Positions 50,504 to 58,686 of a DNA stretch of 64,000 bases are shown here, piece by piece; the first letter of the stretch is position 1; the number at the start of each line of letters is the position of its first letter. Source of the stretch: Streptomyces flaveus (GTDB lineage Bacteria; Actinomycetota; Actinomycetes; Streptomycetales; Streptomycetaceae). The DNA lies in assembly GCF_014647675.1 (NCBI RefSeq), contig NZ_BMPQ01000016.1:1-64000 (forward strand), in the 5' to 3' direction. The notes under the pieces were generated by a model. It was not told the origin of the DNA and did not search any database. It saw only the letters and a list, made by a program, of their open reading frames with translations. The position numbers and the translations under genes are program-made.

Positions 50504-51484
50504 ATGACGATCACTTCCCCTCACCTCGGCAGCCCGTCCTCCGCCTGGACCGACGCACGTCTGCTGTACGCGCTGGAGGAAGTTGTCGAGCAGGAGCTCA
50601 ACCGGCATCTGAAGGTCGCCAAGGACTGGATGCCGCACGAGTACGTGCCGTTCAGCGACGGCCGCAACTTCCCGGGCATCTTCGAGGACGGCGAAGCCTG
50701 GGAGAAGGAGCAGTCCAAGGTCACCGAGCTCGGCCGGATCGCGCTGGTGGTGAACCTGCTCACCGAGGACAACCTCCCCAGCTACCACCACGAGATCGCC
50801 AGCCTCTTCGGCCGTGACGGCGCCTGGGGCACCTGGGTGCACCGCTGGACGGCCGAGGAGGGCCGGCACGGCATCGTGATGCGGGACTACCTGCTCACCT
50901 CGCGCGCGGTGGACCCGGACCAGCTGGAGCAGTTCCGCATGGCCCACATGAGCGAGGGCTTCGAGTCGGACAACCGCCACTCGATGCTGCACTCGGTGGC
51001 CTACGTCGCCTTCCAGGAGCTGGCGACCCGCGTCTCGCACCGCAACACCGGCCACCAGTCGGGTGACCCGGTCTGCGACCGCATGCTGGCGCGCATCGCG
51101 ACCGACGAGAACCTCCACATGGTCTTCTACCGCAACCTGCTGAAGGCGGCCTTCGACCTCGCGCCCGACCTGACGATGCAGGCGGTGCGCGACGTGATCG
51201 TGAACTTCCGCATGCCCGGTCACGGCATGCCCGGCTTCGAGCGAGCCGCCGCGCAGATGGCGATCGGCGAGGTCTACAACATGCGCATCCACCACGACGA
51301 CGTCATCCAGCCCGTGCTGCGCTTCCTGAAGGTCCTGGAGATCGACGGTCTCGGCCCGGAGGGCCTCAAGGCGCAGGAGGAAATCGGCCTGTACATGGGC
51401 GGCCTGGACGCGGAGGCGTCCAAGTTCGACGAGAAGCTGGCGGCCCGTAAGGCCAGGATGGCGGCGCGCGCCGCCCAGGCGTAA
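50504..51484 (+). CDS. acyl-[acyl-carrier-protein] desaturase (diiron)
   Basis: The 326-aa soluble desaturase introduces a double bond into acyl-ACP and so affects membrane fluidity. Diiron ligands are visible in two EXXH-type motifs, EEGRH (118-122) and DENLH (201-205), plus Glu/His residues in TEDNLPSYHHE and FQELATRVSHR. ATG 50504 (MTITSPHLG) follows GGAG by 5 bp. Three tandem palindromic operators stand directly upstream, implying a dedicated repressor responding to lipid signals. A bidirectional terminator follows the stop. Confidence 0.93.
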   Translation: MTITSPHLGSPSSAWTDARLLYALEEVVEQELNRHLKVAKDWMPHEYVPFSDGRNFPGIFEDGEAWEKEQSKVTELGRIALVVNLLTEDNLPSYHHEIASLFGRDGAWGTWVHRWTAEEGRHGIVMRDYLLTSRAVDPDQLEQFRMAHMSEGFESDNRHSMLHSVAYVAFQELATRVSHRNTGHQSGDPVCDRMLARIATDENLHMVFYRNLLKAAFDLAPDLTMQAVRDVIVNFRMPGHGMPGFERAAAQMAIGEVYNMRIHHDDVIQPVLRFLKVLEIDGLGPEGLKAQEEIGLYMGGLDAEASKFDEKLAARKARMAARAAQA

Positions 51485-51504
51485 GCAGCCCGTACGAGCC
51501 CCGC

Positions 51505-51532
51505 AGGCGCCCGGCCCAACCGCCGGGCGCCT
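51505..51532. terminator. bidirectional hairpin between desaturase and solenoid protein genes
   Basis: AGGCGCCCGGC and GCCGGGCGCCT form a perfect 11-bp stem around a 6-nt loop between convergent genes. Its right arm touches the stop codon of the minus-strand gene. Confidence 0.7.
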
Positions 51533-54500
51533 ATTCGTGTGCCGTGACCACCGCCAGTGCCGCGTCCCGTACGTCGGGCAACGCGTGGCGGCGTAGCAGT
51601 CTGAGGTGTTCGCGCCAGGGTGCCGGCCAGGCCGTGCGGGCGCCGAGGGCGCCGGTGAGGGCCACGGCGAGCAGACCCTGGGCGTGGCCGCCATGGGCGG
51701 TCAGGCGGCGGGCCACGTGCAGCAGGGCCTCGGGGTCGCCCTCGTGCACCGGGCGGCGCAGCCGCTTGCCGACTTCTTGTGCCATGCGAGCCGCGAGCGC
51801 CGGACGGCCCTCGGTGAGGGCGGCGAGACGGTCCAGCCGCTCCAGATCCGCGTCCAGGTCCAGATGGAACGCGGCGATTTCGACGGCCTGCGGAACGAAG
51901 TCCTCGTATCCCGCGAGGAGTTCACTCGCGGCGAGAGCGGCGGGGCGGATGAGCCGCGGGGCGGTTCTGCCATGAAGACTGAGGCGCAGGACGAGGTTCT
52001 CGATACGGCGGCGGGCGGGGCGGTCGCGACGTTCCCCGGCGTCGTGCAGGGTCTCCACGGTCGCGGGCGCACCCTCCGCCTCCGCCAGCGCCCGCAACGC
52101 CCGGAGCAGGCCCTCGCCGCCCCGCTCCGATCCCTCCGCGGCCGTCACGAGGCCGTTCGCGGCAGCGCGCCAGGAGACGCGCTCCGCCAGGTCCGAGGCG
52201 GCGTCGGCCAGCACCGTCGGCGCGTCCGGCGACCACGGCGCCCAGCGGGCCAGCGCGCCGAAGGCCATGGACGCCGTCTTCGGGTCGTCGGTGTCGCAGA
52301 CGTCGCGCACCAGTCGGGCGTACCGCTCGCGATGGGACTCGGAGAGGTCCAGCGGCGAGACACGCAGAACGGCCGCACGCAGGACGGGTTCCGCGCCCGC
52401 GGCATCGCCGAGCAGCTCCCGCACGGCCTCCTCGGCGAGCAGGGGGACCGCGGAGGCGACGCAGGCGGCGCGTACGTGGCGATGGGTGCCCTCTCGTGCG
52501 TACGCCTCGGTGAGCAGCTGCGCCGCCTGCGGCACCGGGAGGCGTACGGCGGCCAGGCGGGCGGCCTCCTTACGGCTGGTCACCTTGACGTCCGGTCCGA
52601 GCAGCATGACGCGGAGCTGCTCGGCGAGGAGGGACGGCGCCGCGTACCGGGATGCCTGCGTGGCCGCGTACACCGCCACGCGCGCGTGCTCGCCGCCCGC
52701 GTGCGCGAGCAGTTCGGGCAGCGCTTCGGCAGGACGGTCGGTACGGGCGAGGGCGGCCAGGGCCGCCTCGGCGAGGACGACGTCCTCGGAGGCGGTCCAG
52801 CGTCGTACGAGATCGGCGCCGATGCCCGGCACGAGCGCGCTCTGCTCGATCGCCTCGGCTCGCAACCCCTGCCAGAGCCCGTCGTCCTCGGCGAGGGCCG
52901 CCAACTGCCGGGCCACCGCCTGCTGTTGACGCGGCACCCAGCGCCGGATGTTCCGGTCCACCCATACGGACCAAGGCTTGCCCTTGGTCAGGAAGCGGCC
53001 GTACGGCGGGGTGTCGGCCAACAGCGGGTCGAGCAGGTCCGTACGGCACCGGGTGACGATCGCCTGAACCGGTTCCAGCTCACCGGCGGACGGTTCCAGC
53101 GCGAGGATCCGGGCCACGCGCTCGCTCCGGGTCGCGGGCGGCTCCAGCCACAGGCGGACCGCCAGAGGTGCGGTCGTGTCAGCGCCGTAACGGATCGCCT
53201 GCCACAGGAATTCCTGCAGCTCGTGCATGCCGGCGGCGCGCCGGCCCACCGCTCGGGTGAGGGCGAAGACAAGGCTGTAGTCAGACTTCTCGGCACCCGC
53301 CTCGATCCAGGGACGCAGCGCTTCGTACACCTGATGTTCCTGGCCGCGCCGCAGTGTCTGGTCGAGGCGGCCGAGATCGACGGCGCCGGTGTTGCCGGAG
53401 ATCCGCACCAGGGTGCGCAGTGCCCAGTTCACCAACTCCCGTCGCCCGCTTGCCGCGTGCTCGCGCAGCACACCGACGGCGAGCCGGCTCAGGTGGTACC
53501 GGGTGTCGGACGAGGAGTCGGGAGCCTGGACGGCGTCGACGGCGATACGGTCGAGGTGCGGTTCCGAGTCCTCGGTGAACAGGGCGGGCCGGACCCGGGC
53601 GAGCGCTCCGAGCGCCGCCTCGCGCACCGGGTCCTGCTCGTTGCACAGCCGCCCCATCTCCTCCAGTACGGCGGTGACGGCTTCGGGGTCGCCGGAGCGG
53701 TCCGCGTTGCGGATCAGGAACGGCCAGGCCTGGACGCGATCCTCGGCGGCCGGAAGCCGGGTGGCCTCGACGAGCCGTTCGCGGACTTCGGCGACGGGCA
53801 GGAAGGAGTCGAAGCCCAGCACCTGGATCTCCCGGCTGCCGCCTTCGCGCAGCGTCGCGGCCATCCGGCGGGCCTCGTCGACGGCATGGCTGCGGGGCAG
53901 CGCTTCGAGAAGGCTCTCGGAGAAGGGCCGGGTGCCCCGGCCCTCGTACACCTCGGTGTAGAAGGCGTACCGCTGAGCGGGCGGCAGCGCCCTGAGGAGC
54001 GGGGGAAGGCTGCCGTTCGGGACCAACGTCCTGCCGTACGCGATGAGTTCGGGTGCCCCGGAGCGGGCCAGGCGGCGCCGTACGGTGGCGCTCATCGAGT
54101 GAATGTCGAGGACGCCGGACCAGGCGGGTGTGAGGAGCAGACGCACCACGCGCCGTGGGTCGGCGGTGGCGAACGCGGGTACGTGGGCGCGGAGTTGGTG
54201 GGGCAGGGTCGCGGGGCCGAGGCGTTCCAGGAGGTCGAGCACGCGCAGGGGCTGGGCGGGCGTTACAGCGGCCACGGCGTCCGCGTAACGGTCCCACCAG
54301 GCGCCGCGCATCGCCTCGGGCAGGCTGGTCAACTCCCGTTCCGTCACGTCGAGTAGGGCAGAGGGGTGCCGTTTGGCGAGCTGCCGCCAGCCGGTGACCG
54401 CGTGGAACAGTTCGGGCAGCAGCCGGGCGGCCGTGTCCGCCGAACAGCCGGGCAGCAGCCGGGCCGCCTCGGCGTCGCCCCAGTCACGTCGCAGCCCGTC

Positions 54501-54905
54501 GATCAGCCGGTCGGCGAGCGCGGTGCGCCGCCCGGCCACGATCGCGCGCAGCAGCCCGCGACGGATGGCCTCGGGCGCGTCCGCGAGCGCCGACTCGTAG
54601 ACGGAGTCGGCAACTTGAAGGCTGTCGGCGACGCGCAGTGCGTGTCCCCGGACGTACGGATCGGGGTCGGCGACGCGTGCGGCGATCCACTCGGCGTCAC
54701 GGGCGACGGAGGCCGCGACGACGGCGATCCCGCGCTCGTAGGGGCCGCGGGCTTCGAGTGCCTCCAGCACGGGCCGCAGCGAGTGGCGCAAGTCCCGTAC
54801 GCGCGCGGCGAGTTCGCGCATACGCTGCGGATACGGAAGCGGGTCGAGGACGTTCAGCAAGCTCTCGGTCTCGTCATCGGCCTCGTACTGCGGGGTGCTG
54901 GGCAT
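51531..54905 (-). CDS. large HEAT-repeat-like solenoid protein of unknown function (1124 aa)
   Basis: This 1124-aa protein is almost entirely Ala/Leu/Arg-rich helices in repeating pairs (for example DPYVRGHALRVADSLQVADS near 82 and VRDVCDTDDPKTASMAFGAL near 890), which suggests a HEAT/ARM-type scaffold. There is no signal peptide, membrane segment or enzymatic motif I recognise. It is monocistronic, next to a WhiB-like gene upstream and convergent with the desaturase. Similar long proteins are, from memory, conserved in Streptomyces without a known role. Protein-protein scaffold is the best guess. Confidence 0.7.
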   Translation of the reverse strand: MPSTPQYEADDETESLLNVLDPLPYPQRMRELAARVRDLRHSLRPVLEALEARGPYERGIAVVAASVARDAEWIAARVADPDPYVRGHALRVADSLQVADSVYESALADAPEAIRRGLLRAIVAGRRTALADRLIDGLRRDWGDAEAARLLPGCSADTAARLLPELFHAVTGWRQLAKRHPSALLDVTERELTSLPEAMRGAWWDRYADAVAAVTPAQPLRVLDLLERLGPATLPHQLRAHVPAFATADPRRVVRLLLTPAWSGVLDIHSMSATVRRRLARSGAPELIAYGRTLVPNGSLPPLLRALPPAQRYAFYTEVYEGRGTRPFSESLLEALPRSHAVDEARRMAATLREGGSREIQVLGFDSFLPVAEVRERLVEATRLPAAEDRVQAWPFLIRNADRSGDPEAVTAVLEEMGRLCNEQDPVREAALGALARVRPALFTEDSEPHLDRIAVDAVQAPDSSSDTRYHLSRLAVGVLREHAASGRRELVNWALRTLVRISGNTGAVDLGRLDQTLRRGQEHQVYEALRPWIEAGAEKSDYSLVFALTRAVGRRAAGMHELQEFLWQAIRYGADTTAPLAVRLWLEPPATRSERVARILALEPSAGELEPVQAIVTRCRTDLLDPLLADTPPYGRFLTKGKPWSVWVDRNIRRWVPRQQQAVARQLAALAEDDGLWQGLRAEAIEQSALVPGIGADLVRRWTASEDVVLAEAALAALARTDRPAEALPELLAHAGGEHARVAVYAATQASRYAAPSLLAEQLRVMLLGPDVKVTSRKEAARLAAVRLPVPQAAQLLTEAYAREGTHRHVRAACVASAVPLLAEEAVRELLGDAAGAEPVLRAAVLRVSPLDLSESHRERYARLVRDVCDTDDPKTASMAFGALARWAPWSPDAPTVLADAASDLAERVSWRAAANGLVTAAEGSERGGEGLLRALRALAEAEGAPATVETLHDAGERRDRPARRRIENLVLRLSLHGRTAPRLIRPAALAASELLAGYEDFVPQAVEIAAFHLDLDADLERLDRLAALTEGRPALAARMAQEVGKRLRRPVHEGDPEALLHVARRLTAHGGHAQGLLAVALTGALGARTAWPAPWREHLRLLRRHALPDVRDAALAVVTAHE

Positions 54906-54967
54906 GCGCTGGATTCTGCATGCCCATGGCCGTCACGTGGACTGAATTTCGAGAAACGAAGCTCCGA

Positions 54968-55216
54968 CTACTGCTGGTGCGTCCGCCGGAGACTGAGCCG
55001 TTCCTTCTCGGACAGGCCGCCCCAGACGCCGAACCGTTCGTCGTTGGCGAGCGCGTACTGGAGGCAGGCGGACCGCATCTCGCACAGCCCACAGATGCGC
55101 TTCGCCTCACGCACCGAGCTCCCCGGTTCGGGAAAGAAGAAGTCGGCCCCGGTCTGCGCGCACAACGCCTGTTCCTGCCAGGAGAGGTCGGGTGCGGCGA
55201 TGCTTTCGATGTGCAT
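54968..55216 (-). CDS. WhiB-like (Wbl) iron-sulfur transcription factor
   Basis: The 82-aa protein has the four [4Fe-4S] ligands at Cys19, 42, 45 and 51 (ALCAQ, ICGLCEMRSAC) and the Wbl turn GVWGGLSEKER at 63-73, followed by a basic tail. Wbl proteins bind the primary sigma factor and act in development or stress. ATG 55216 (MHIESIAAPDLS) is the family-like start; an in-frame TTG at 55255 is less likely. It may correspond to WblJ of S. coelicolor, from remembered gene order. Transcribed toward the solenoid gene, 62 bp away. Confidence 0.9.
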   Translation of the reverse strand: MHIESIAAPDLSWQEQALCAQTGADFFFPEPGSSVREAKRICGLCEMRSACLQYALANDERFGVWGGLSEKERLSLRRTHQQ

Positions 55217-55302
55217 GGCTCCGAGGGTGCCGAGCGGCGAAAAACGTTCGCTCAACGTGGGCTTAATGCCTCCGGCGGTTGGGCGGTTTTTGGGTGCGGG
55301 TT

Positions 55303-55340
55303 GAGTGTGGCTGGTCGCGCAGTTCCCCGCGCCCCTGGGT
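55303..55340. repeat. dispersed intergenic repeat, copy D (inverted)
   Basis: GTGTGGCTGGTCGCGCAGTT followed by CCCCGCGCCCCTGGGT matches the inverted core also found at 25515-25585 and, in direct orientation, at 17687, 30692 and 56935. Confidence 0.75.
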
Positions 55341-55557
55341 GGGTGGGGGTGCGGGGCCGTGGGCCGGTGCGTCAGCCCGTCGCAGGGCGGGCATACGACC
55401 CTGGCCTGGTACAGGGTGCGGGTTCTCCGAGACCGGACCTAAGCGACGGGCATACGACGCACCGGCCCACGCCCCCTCCCGCCGGAGAGAAGCTGCGGGT
55501 CGTTGGGGGTACGGGCTTGCCCGGGGCGTGGTCAACTTTTGAACGGATGAAGATTTT

Positions 55558-55571
55558 GGGAGCGCTCTCAG
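55558..55571. promoter_or_regulatory. LacI-family operator upstream of the GH64 gene
   Basis: GGGAGCGCTCTCAG is a near-palindrome around the GCGC centre typical of CebR/LacI-type sugar operators. Its exact reverse complement occurs at 58128-58141 in front of the LacI gene. A 13/14 match, GGAAGCGCTCTCAG, lies inside the GH64 coding start at 55755-55768. Confidence 0.7.
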
Positions 55572-55685
55572 TCGTAACCCTTGACGCCTCAACTCCCCCT
55601 GGGGACATTGGTGCAGACCGCAGGAGCTGGGCCGATCCCCACACATCGGCTCGCTCGGCACCCCCCACGCCCCAGGAGACCTTCC

Positions 55686-56912
55686 GTGATCTCACGTAGA
55701 ACGTTCCTGACCTCGGCCGCCGCTATCGGGACCGCCGCCAGCTACCCCACTTGGGGAAGCGCTCTCAGCCCTGCCGCCAAGGCCGCCCCCGCCACCTGCG
55801 AACTCGCCCTGCAGAACGTCTCGTTGCCGGGCACGGTGCGCGCGTACGTCACCGGGCACGAGCAGCCCACCGGCAACTGGGTGCTGCTGCGGGCCGACGG
55901 CGGCGTCTACCGGCCCGAGTCGCCCTCGGCGCCCCAGACCCCGCTGCCCGTCGACTGCGCCATCCCGCTCGGTGCCGCCGGTTCCGCGCCGAAGGTGCTG
56001 ACGCTGCCTCAGATGTACGGCGCCCGCGTCTACTTCGTACGTGACAACACGCTCGACTTCTTCCTCAACCCGGGACCCGGGCTGGTGGAACCGGCCTTCG
56101 CCACACCCACCGACGCGAACTACGGCAAGACGTGGTCGTTCTGCGAGTTCACGTTCAACCCTCAGCAGTTGTTCGCCAACATCAGTTACGTCGACCTGGT
56201 GACCGCCCTGCCGATCGGCCTGACCCTGGAGGGCGACGCCACGCACACCGTCGCCCCGCTGCCCGACGGCGCCGTCGACAAGATCGCCTCCGGCCTCGCG
56301 GCGCAGGCGGCGAAGGACGGACAGCCCTGGGACAAGCTCGTCATCCGGAACGACGGCGGTGACGTGCTCCGGGTGATCTCCCCGCAGAACCTGATGGCGC
56401 CCTACTTCGACCGCCCTGCCGAGATGCCGTTCCGCGACGTCTGGAACAGCTACATCGACCAGGTCTGGGAGAAGTACCGTACGACCGACCTCAAGATCGA
56501 TCTCCAGGGCGGGCGGGGCGTGTTCACCGGCCGGGTCAGCGGCGACACCCTCACCTTCAACGGCGGCCACACCTTCGCCAAGCCCACGTCGAAGGACATC
56601 TTCACCTGCAACCACGGCCCGTTCACCAACAACCCGAGCGACCCCGACGACAAGAAGGGCCTCCTCGCCCGCCTCGCCGCCGGCTTCAATCGCTCCATCA
56701 TGCTCACGCACGCCAGCCAGCCGAACGGCGCAACGGCGGCCGATTACTACAAGGGCGAGATCACGAACCATTGGTCGCGTGTGGTGCACGCCAACTCCCC
56801 CATCGGTTACGCCTTTCCGTACGACGACGTACGCCCGGACGGCGAACCGGACGTGTCGGGGGCGGCGCATGACGGCAACCCGCGAAGGTTCACGGTGACG
56901 GTGGGTTCTTAG
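55686..56912 (+). CDS. secreted beta-1,3-glucanase, glycoside hydrolase family 64
   Basis: The 408-aa protein begins with a twin-arginine signal (VISRRTFLTSAAAIGTAASY) and is recognised as GH64 (laminaripentaose-producing glucanase group) from stretches such as TWSFCEFTFNPQQLFANISY, VDLVTALPIGLTLEG and HTFAKPTSKDIFTCNHGPF. It would hydrolyse beta-1,3-glucans such as fungal walls outside the cell. GTG 55686 follows AGGAG by 7 bp. A LacI-type operator stands 115 bp upstream and a second match lies inside the signal region, so it is probably repressed by the adjacent LacI regulator. Confidence 0.88.
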   Translation: MISRRTFLTSAAAIGTAASYPTWGSALSPAAKAAPATCELALQNVSLPGTVRAYVTGHEQPTGNWVLLRADGGVYRPESPSAPQTPLPVDCAIPLGAAGSAPKVLTLPQMYGARVYFVRDNTLDFFLNPGPGLVEPAFATPTDANYGKTWSFCEFTFNPQQLFANISYVDLVTALPIGLTLEGDATHTVAPLPDGAVDKIASGLAAQAAKDGQPWDKLVIRNDGGDVLRVISPQNLMAPYFDRPAEMPFRDVWNSYIDQVWEKYRTTDLKIDLQGGRGVFTGRVSGDTLTFNGGHTFAKPTSKDIFTCNHGPFTNNPSDPDDKKGLLARLAAGFNRSIMLTHASQPNGATAADYYKGEITNHWSRVVHANSPIGYAFPYDDVRPDGEPDVSGAAHDGNPRRFTVTVGS

Positions 56913-56934
56913 CCCTGGTAGGCAGCGGTCAGGG

Positions 56935-56990
56935 GCGCCCCCTTAGGGGCGCGGGGAACTGCGCGACCAGCCACAACCGGCCCGCAGCCG
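56935..56990. repeat. dispersed intergenic repeat, copy C
   Basis: A compact hairpin, GCGCCCCCTTAGGGGCGC, is followed by GGGGAACTGCGCGACCAGCC and ACAACCGGCCCGCAG. It lies between the convergent GH64 and LacI genes. Confidence 0.8.
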
Positions 56991-57026
56991 CCCAACTACC
57001 CTGCCGGGCAGACGCTTTCGCGGAAC

Positions 57027-58070
57027 CTACGCGGAGGCGCGCCGCACCAAAGTTGTCGGCAGGACAACGCTGGAGGGCGCCTCCAAGCCACCCTGCGAAC
57101 CCGCGGCAGCGGCAAGCCCCCGCAACAGCAGCCGAGCCATCAACCGACCCATCTCCTCGATATCCTGACGGACCGTCGTAAGAGATGGGTCGGTCTGCTC
57201 CGCGACCGGCAACATGTCGTCGAACCCGATCAGCGCGACATCCTCGGGCACCCGAAGCCCCCGCTCCCGCAAAACCCGCAGGGCCCCCGAAGCCATCAAG
57301 TCATTCGCGGCGAACACGGCGTCCAAGTCCGGGCAGGCATCGAGGAGTTCCCGCATCGCACGCTCGCCGCCCGCCGGGGTGAAGTCGCCCTCCGCGATCA
57401 GCCGGGGGTCGGCGTCCACCATGACGTCACGGAACCCGTCGAGCCGGTCGACCGCCGAAGTCTGGTCGAGGGCGCCGGTGATGTGGGCGATGCGCGTACG
57501 GCCGAGCGCGACAAGATGGCGTACGGCCTCGCGTGCGCCGCCCCGGTTGTCGCTGTCGACGTAGACCGCGCTGCGCGTCCCGTCGCCCCAGCCGGGCCGC
57601 CCGCCGAACACGGTCGGTACCCCGGCGCCGTGGATCAGTTCGGGCAGCGGGTCGTCGAGGTGCAGGGAGAAGACGAGCGCGCCGTCGACATGGCCGCCGG
57701 CCAGATAGCGGCCCACCCGCGCATGGTCGTCGCGGCCCTCGGTGAGGAGCAGTACGAGCTGGGAGTCATGAGCGGTCAACTCCTTGCTGATACCCCGGAG
57801 TTGGAGCGCGAAGAAGGGGTCGGCGAAGACCCTGGTCTCGGGTTCGGCGATCACCACGGCGACCGCGTCGTGCCGCCGGGTGACGAGGCTGCGCGCGGCC
57901 TGGTTCGGGACGTAACCGAGTTCTTCGACGGCTCGCCTGACCCGCTCGACGAGGGGCTCTCGGACCCCGTCACCACCGTTGACGACACGCGACACGGTGG
58001 CCCGGGAGACCCCCGCCCGTGCCGCCACCGCCTCCAGCGTGGGGCGCGACACGGTCGACGACTCGGACAC
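57027..58070 (-). CDS. LacI family transcriptional repressor
   Basis: The 347-aa regulator has an N-terminal helix-turn-helix (TLEAVAARAGVSRATVSRVV then NGGDGVREPLVERVRRAVEE) with the hinge VPNQAARSL, then a periplasmic-binding-like sugar-sensing domain (for example AVVIAEPETRVFADPFF and VALIGFDDMLPVAEQTDPSL). GTG 58070 follows GAGGAG by 7 bp. Its own promoter carries CTGAGAGCGCTCCC, identical to the site before the GH64 gene. It probably represses both and is released by a glucan-derived sugar. Confidence 0.92.
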   Translation of the reverse strand: MSESSTVSRPTLEAVAARAGVSRATVSRVVNGGDGVREPLVERVRRAVEELGYVPNQAARSLVTRRHDAVAVVIAEPETRVFADPFFALQLRGISKELTAHDSQLVLLLTEGRDDHARVGRYLAGGHVDGALVFSLHLDDPLPELIHGAGVPTVFGGRPGWGDGTRSAVYVDSDNRGGAREAVRHLVALGRTRIAHITGALDQTSAVDRLDGFRDVMVDADPRLIAEGDFTPAGGERAMRELLDACPDLDAVFAANDLMASGALRVLRERGLRVPEDVALIGFDDMLPVAEQTDPSLTTVRQDIEEMGRLMARLLLRGLAAAAGSQGGLEAPSSVVLPTTLVRRASA

Positions 58071-58127
58071 CTCGGAACTCCTCAGGGCAGCGGTTCCGAG
58101 TCAGGATAACTCCTGGTCGCCGCATCG

Positions 58128-58141
58128 CTGAGAGCGCTCCC
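58128..58141. promoter_or_regulatory. LacI-family operator upstream of the LacI gene
   Basis: CTGAGAGCGCTCCC is the exact reverse complement of the 14-bp site at 55558-55571 and lies 58 bp upstream of the LacI start codon, pointing to autoregulation and a shared regulon with the GH64 gene. Confidence 0.7.
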
Positions 58142-58192
58142 TGATACTTCCGGATCCACATCGAGCGGCCCCGTTGGGGGCAGGGTCCGATC

Positions 58193-58666
58193 ATGACTGA
58201 TGACTGGCGGAACGACCGGATCGGCAGCGCGCTTCGGGGCGGGAATCCCACGGTGCTCCGGAGGATGGAAGCCGGGTTCGCGGTGATCGGGGACGTTCAG
58301 TTCCTCCCGGGATACTCGGTGCTCCTCGCGGAGGATCCTGCGGTGCAGCGGCTGTCGGAGCTGCCCCGGGGCAAACGGCTGGCGTTCCTGGCCGACATGG
58401 ACAGGCTGGGTGATGCTGTCGAACGCGTCTGCAAGCGGCTGGACCCGGCCTTTCGCCGCGTCAACCTGGAGATTCTGGGGAACACCGACCCGTTCCTGCA
58501 CGCGCATGTGTGGCCGCGGTTCGACTGGGAGCCGGCCGATCTCGTGCGGAGGCCCGTGTGGCTGTATCCGCGAGAGTGGTGGAGCGACGAGCGGTATGCG
58601 CTTGGTCCTCAGCACGACGCCCTGCGCGAGGTGATCGGTGAGGAACTGGACGGACTGGTGTCCTGA
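58193..58666 (+). CDS. HIT-like protein with variant motif
   Basis: The 157-aa protein resembles histidine-triad nucleotide hydrolases/transferases. The triad region reads LGNTDPFLHAHVWPRFDWEP: two histidines (HAH) are present, but the third position of the HXHXH motif is Trp. It is annotated in related genomes as diadenosine-tetraphosphate hydrolase-like, from memory. Catalysis may be altered or lost. It is divergent from the LacI gene and convergent with the phosphatase gene. Confidence 0.75.
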   Translation: MTDDWRNDRIGSALRGGNPTVLRRMEAGFAVIGDVQFLPGYSVLLAEDPAVQRLSELPRGKRLAFLADMDRLGDAVERVCKRLDPAFRRVNLEILGNTDPFLHAHVWPRFDWEPADLVRRPVWLYPREWWSDERYALGPQHDALREVIGEELDGLVS

Positions 58667-58686
58667 CGCATCCCGCTCGCCGACCG

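Larger units (their letters stand above)
55217..55685. other. 469-bp divergent region between WhiB-like and GH64 genes
   Basis: No additional gene is supported here. The region holds the inverted repeat copy D (55303-55340), divergent promoters for the Wbl gene and the GH64 gene, and a LacI-type operator at 55558-55571. Short ORFs across 55280-55540 have no ribosome site and are opposed by other frames. Confidence 0.5.
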
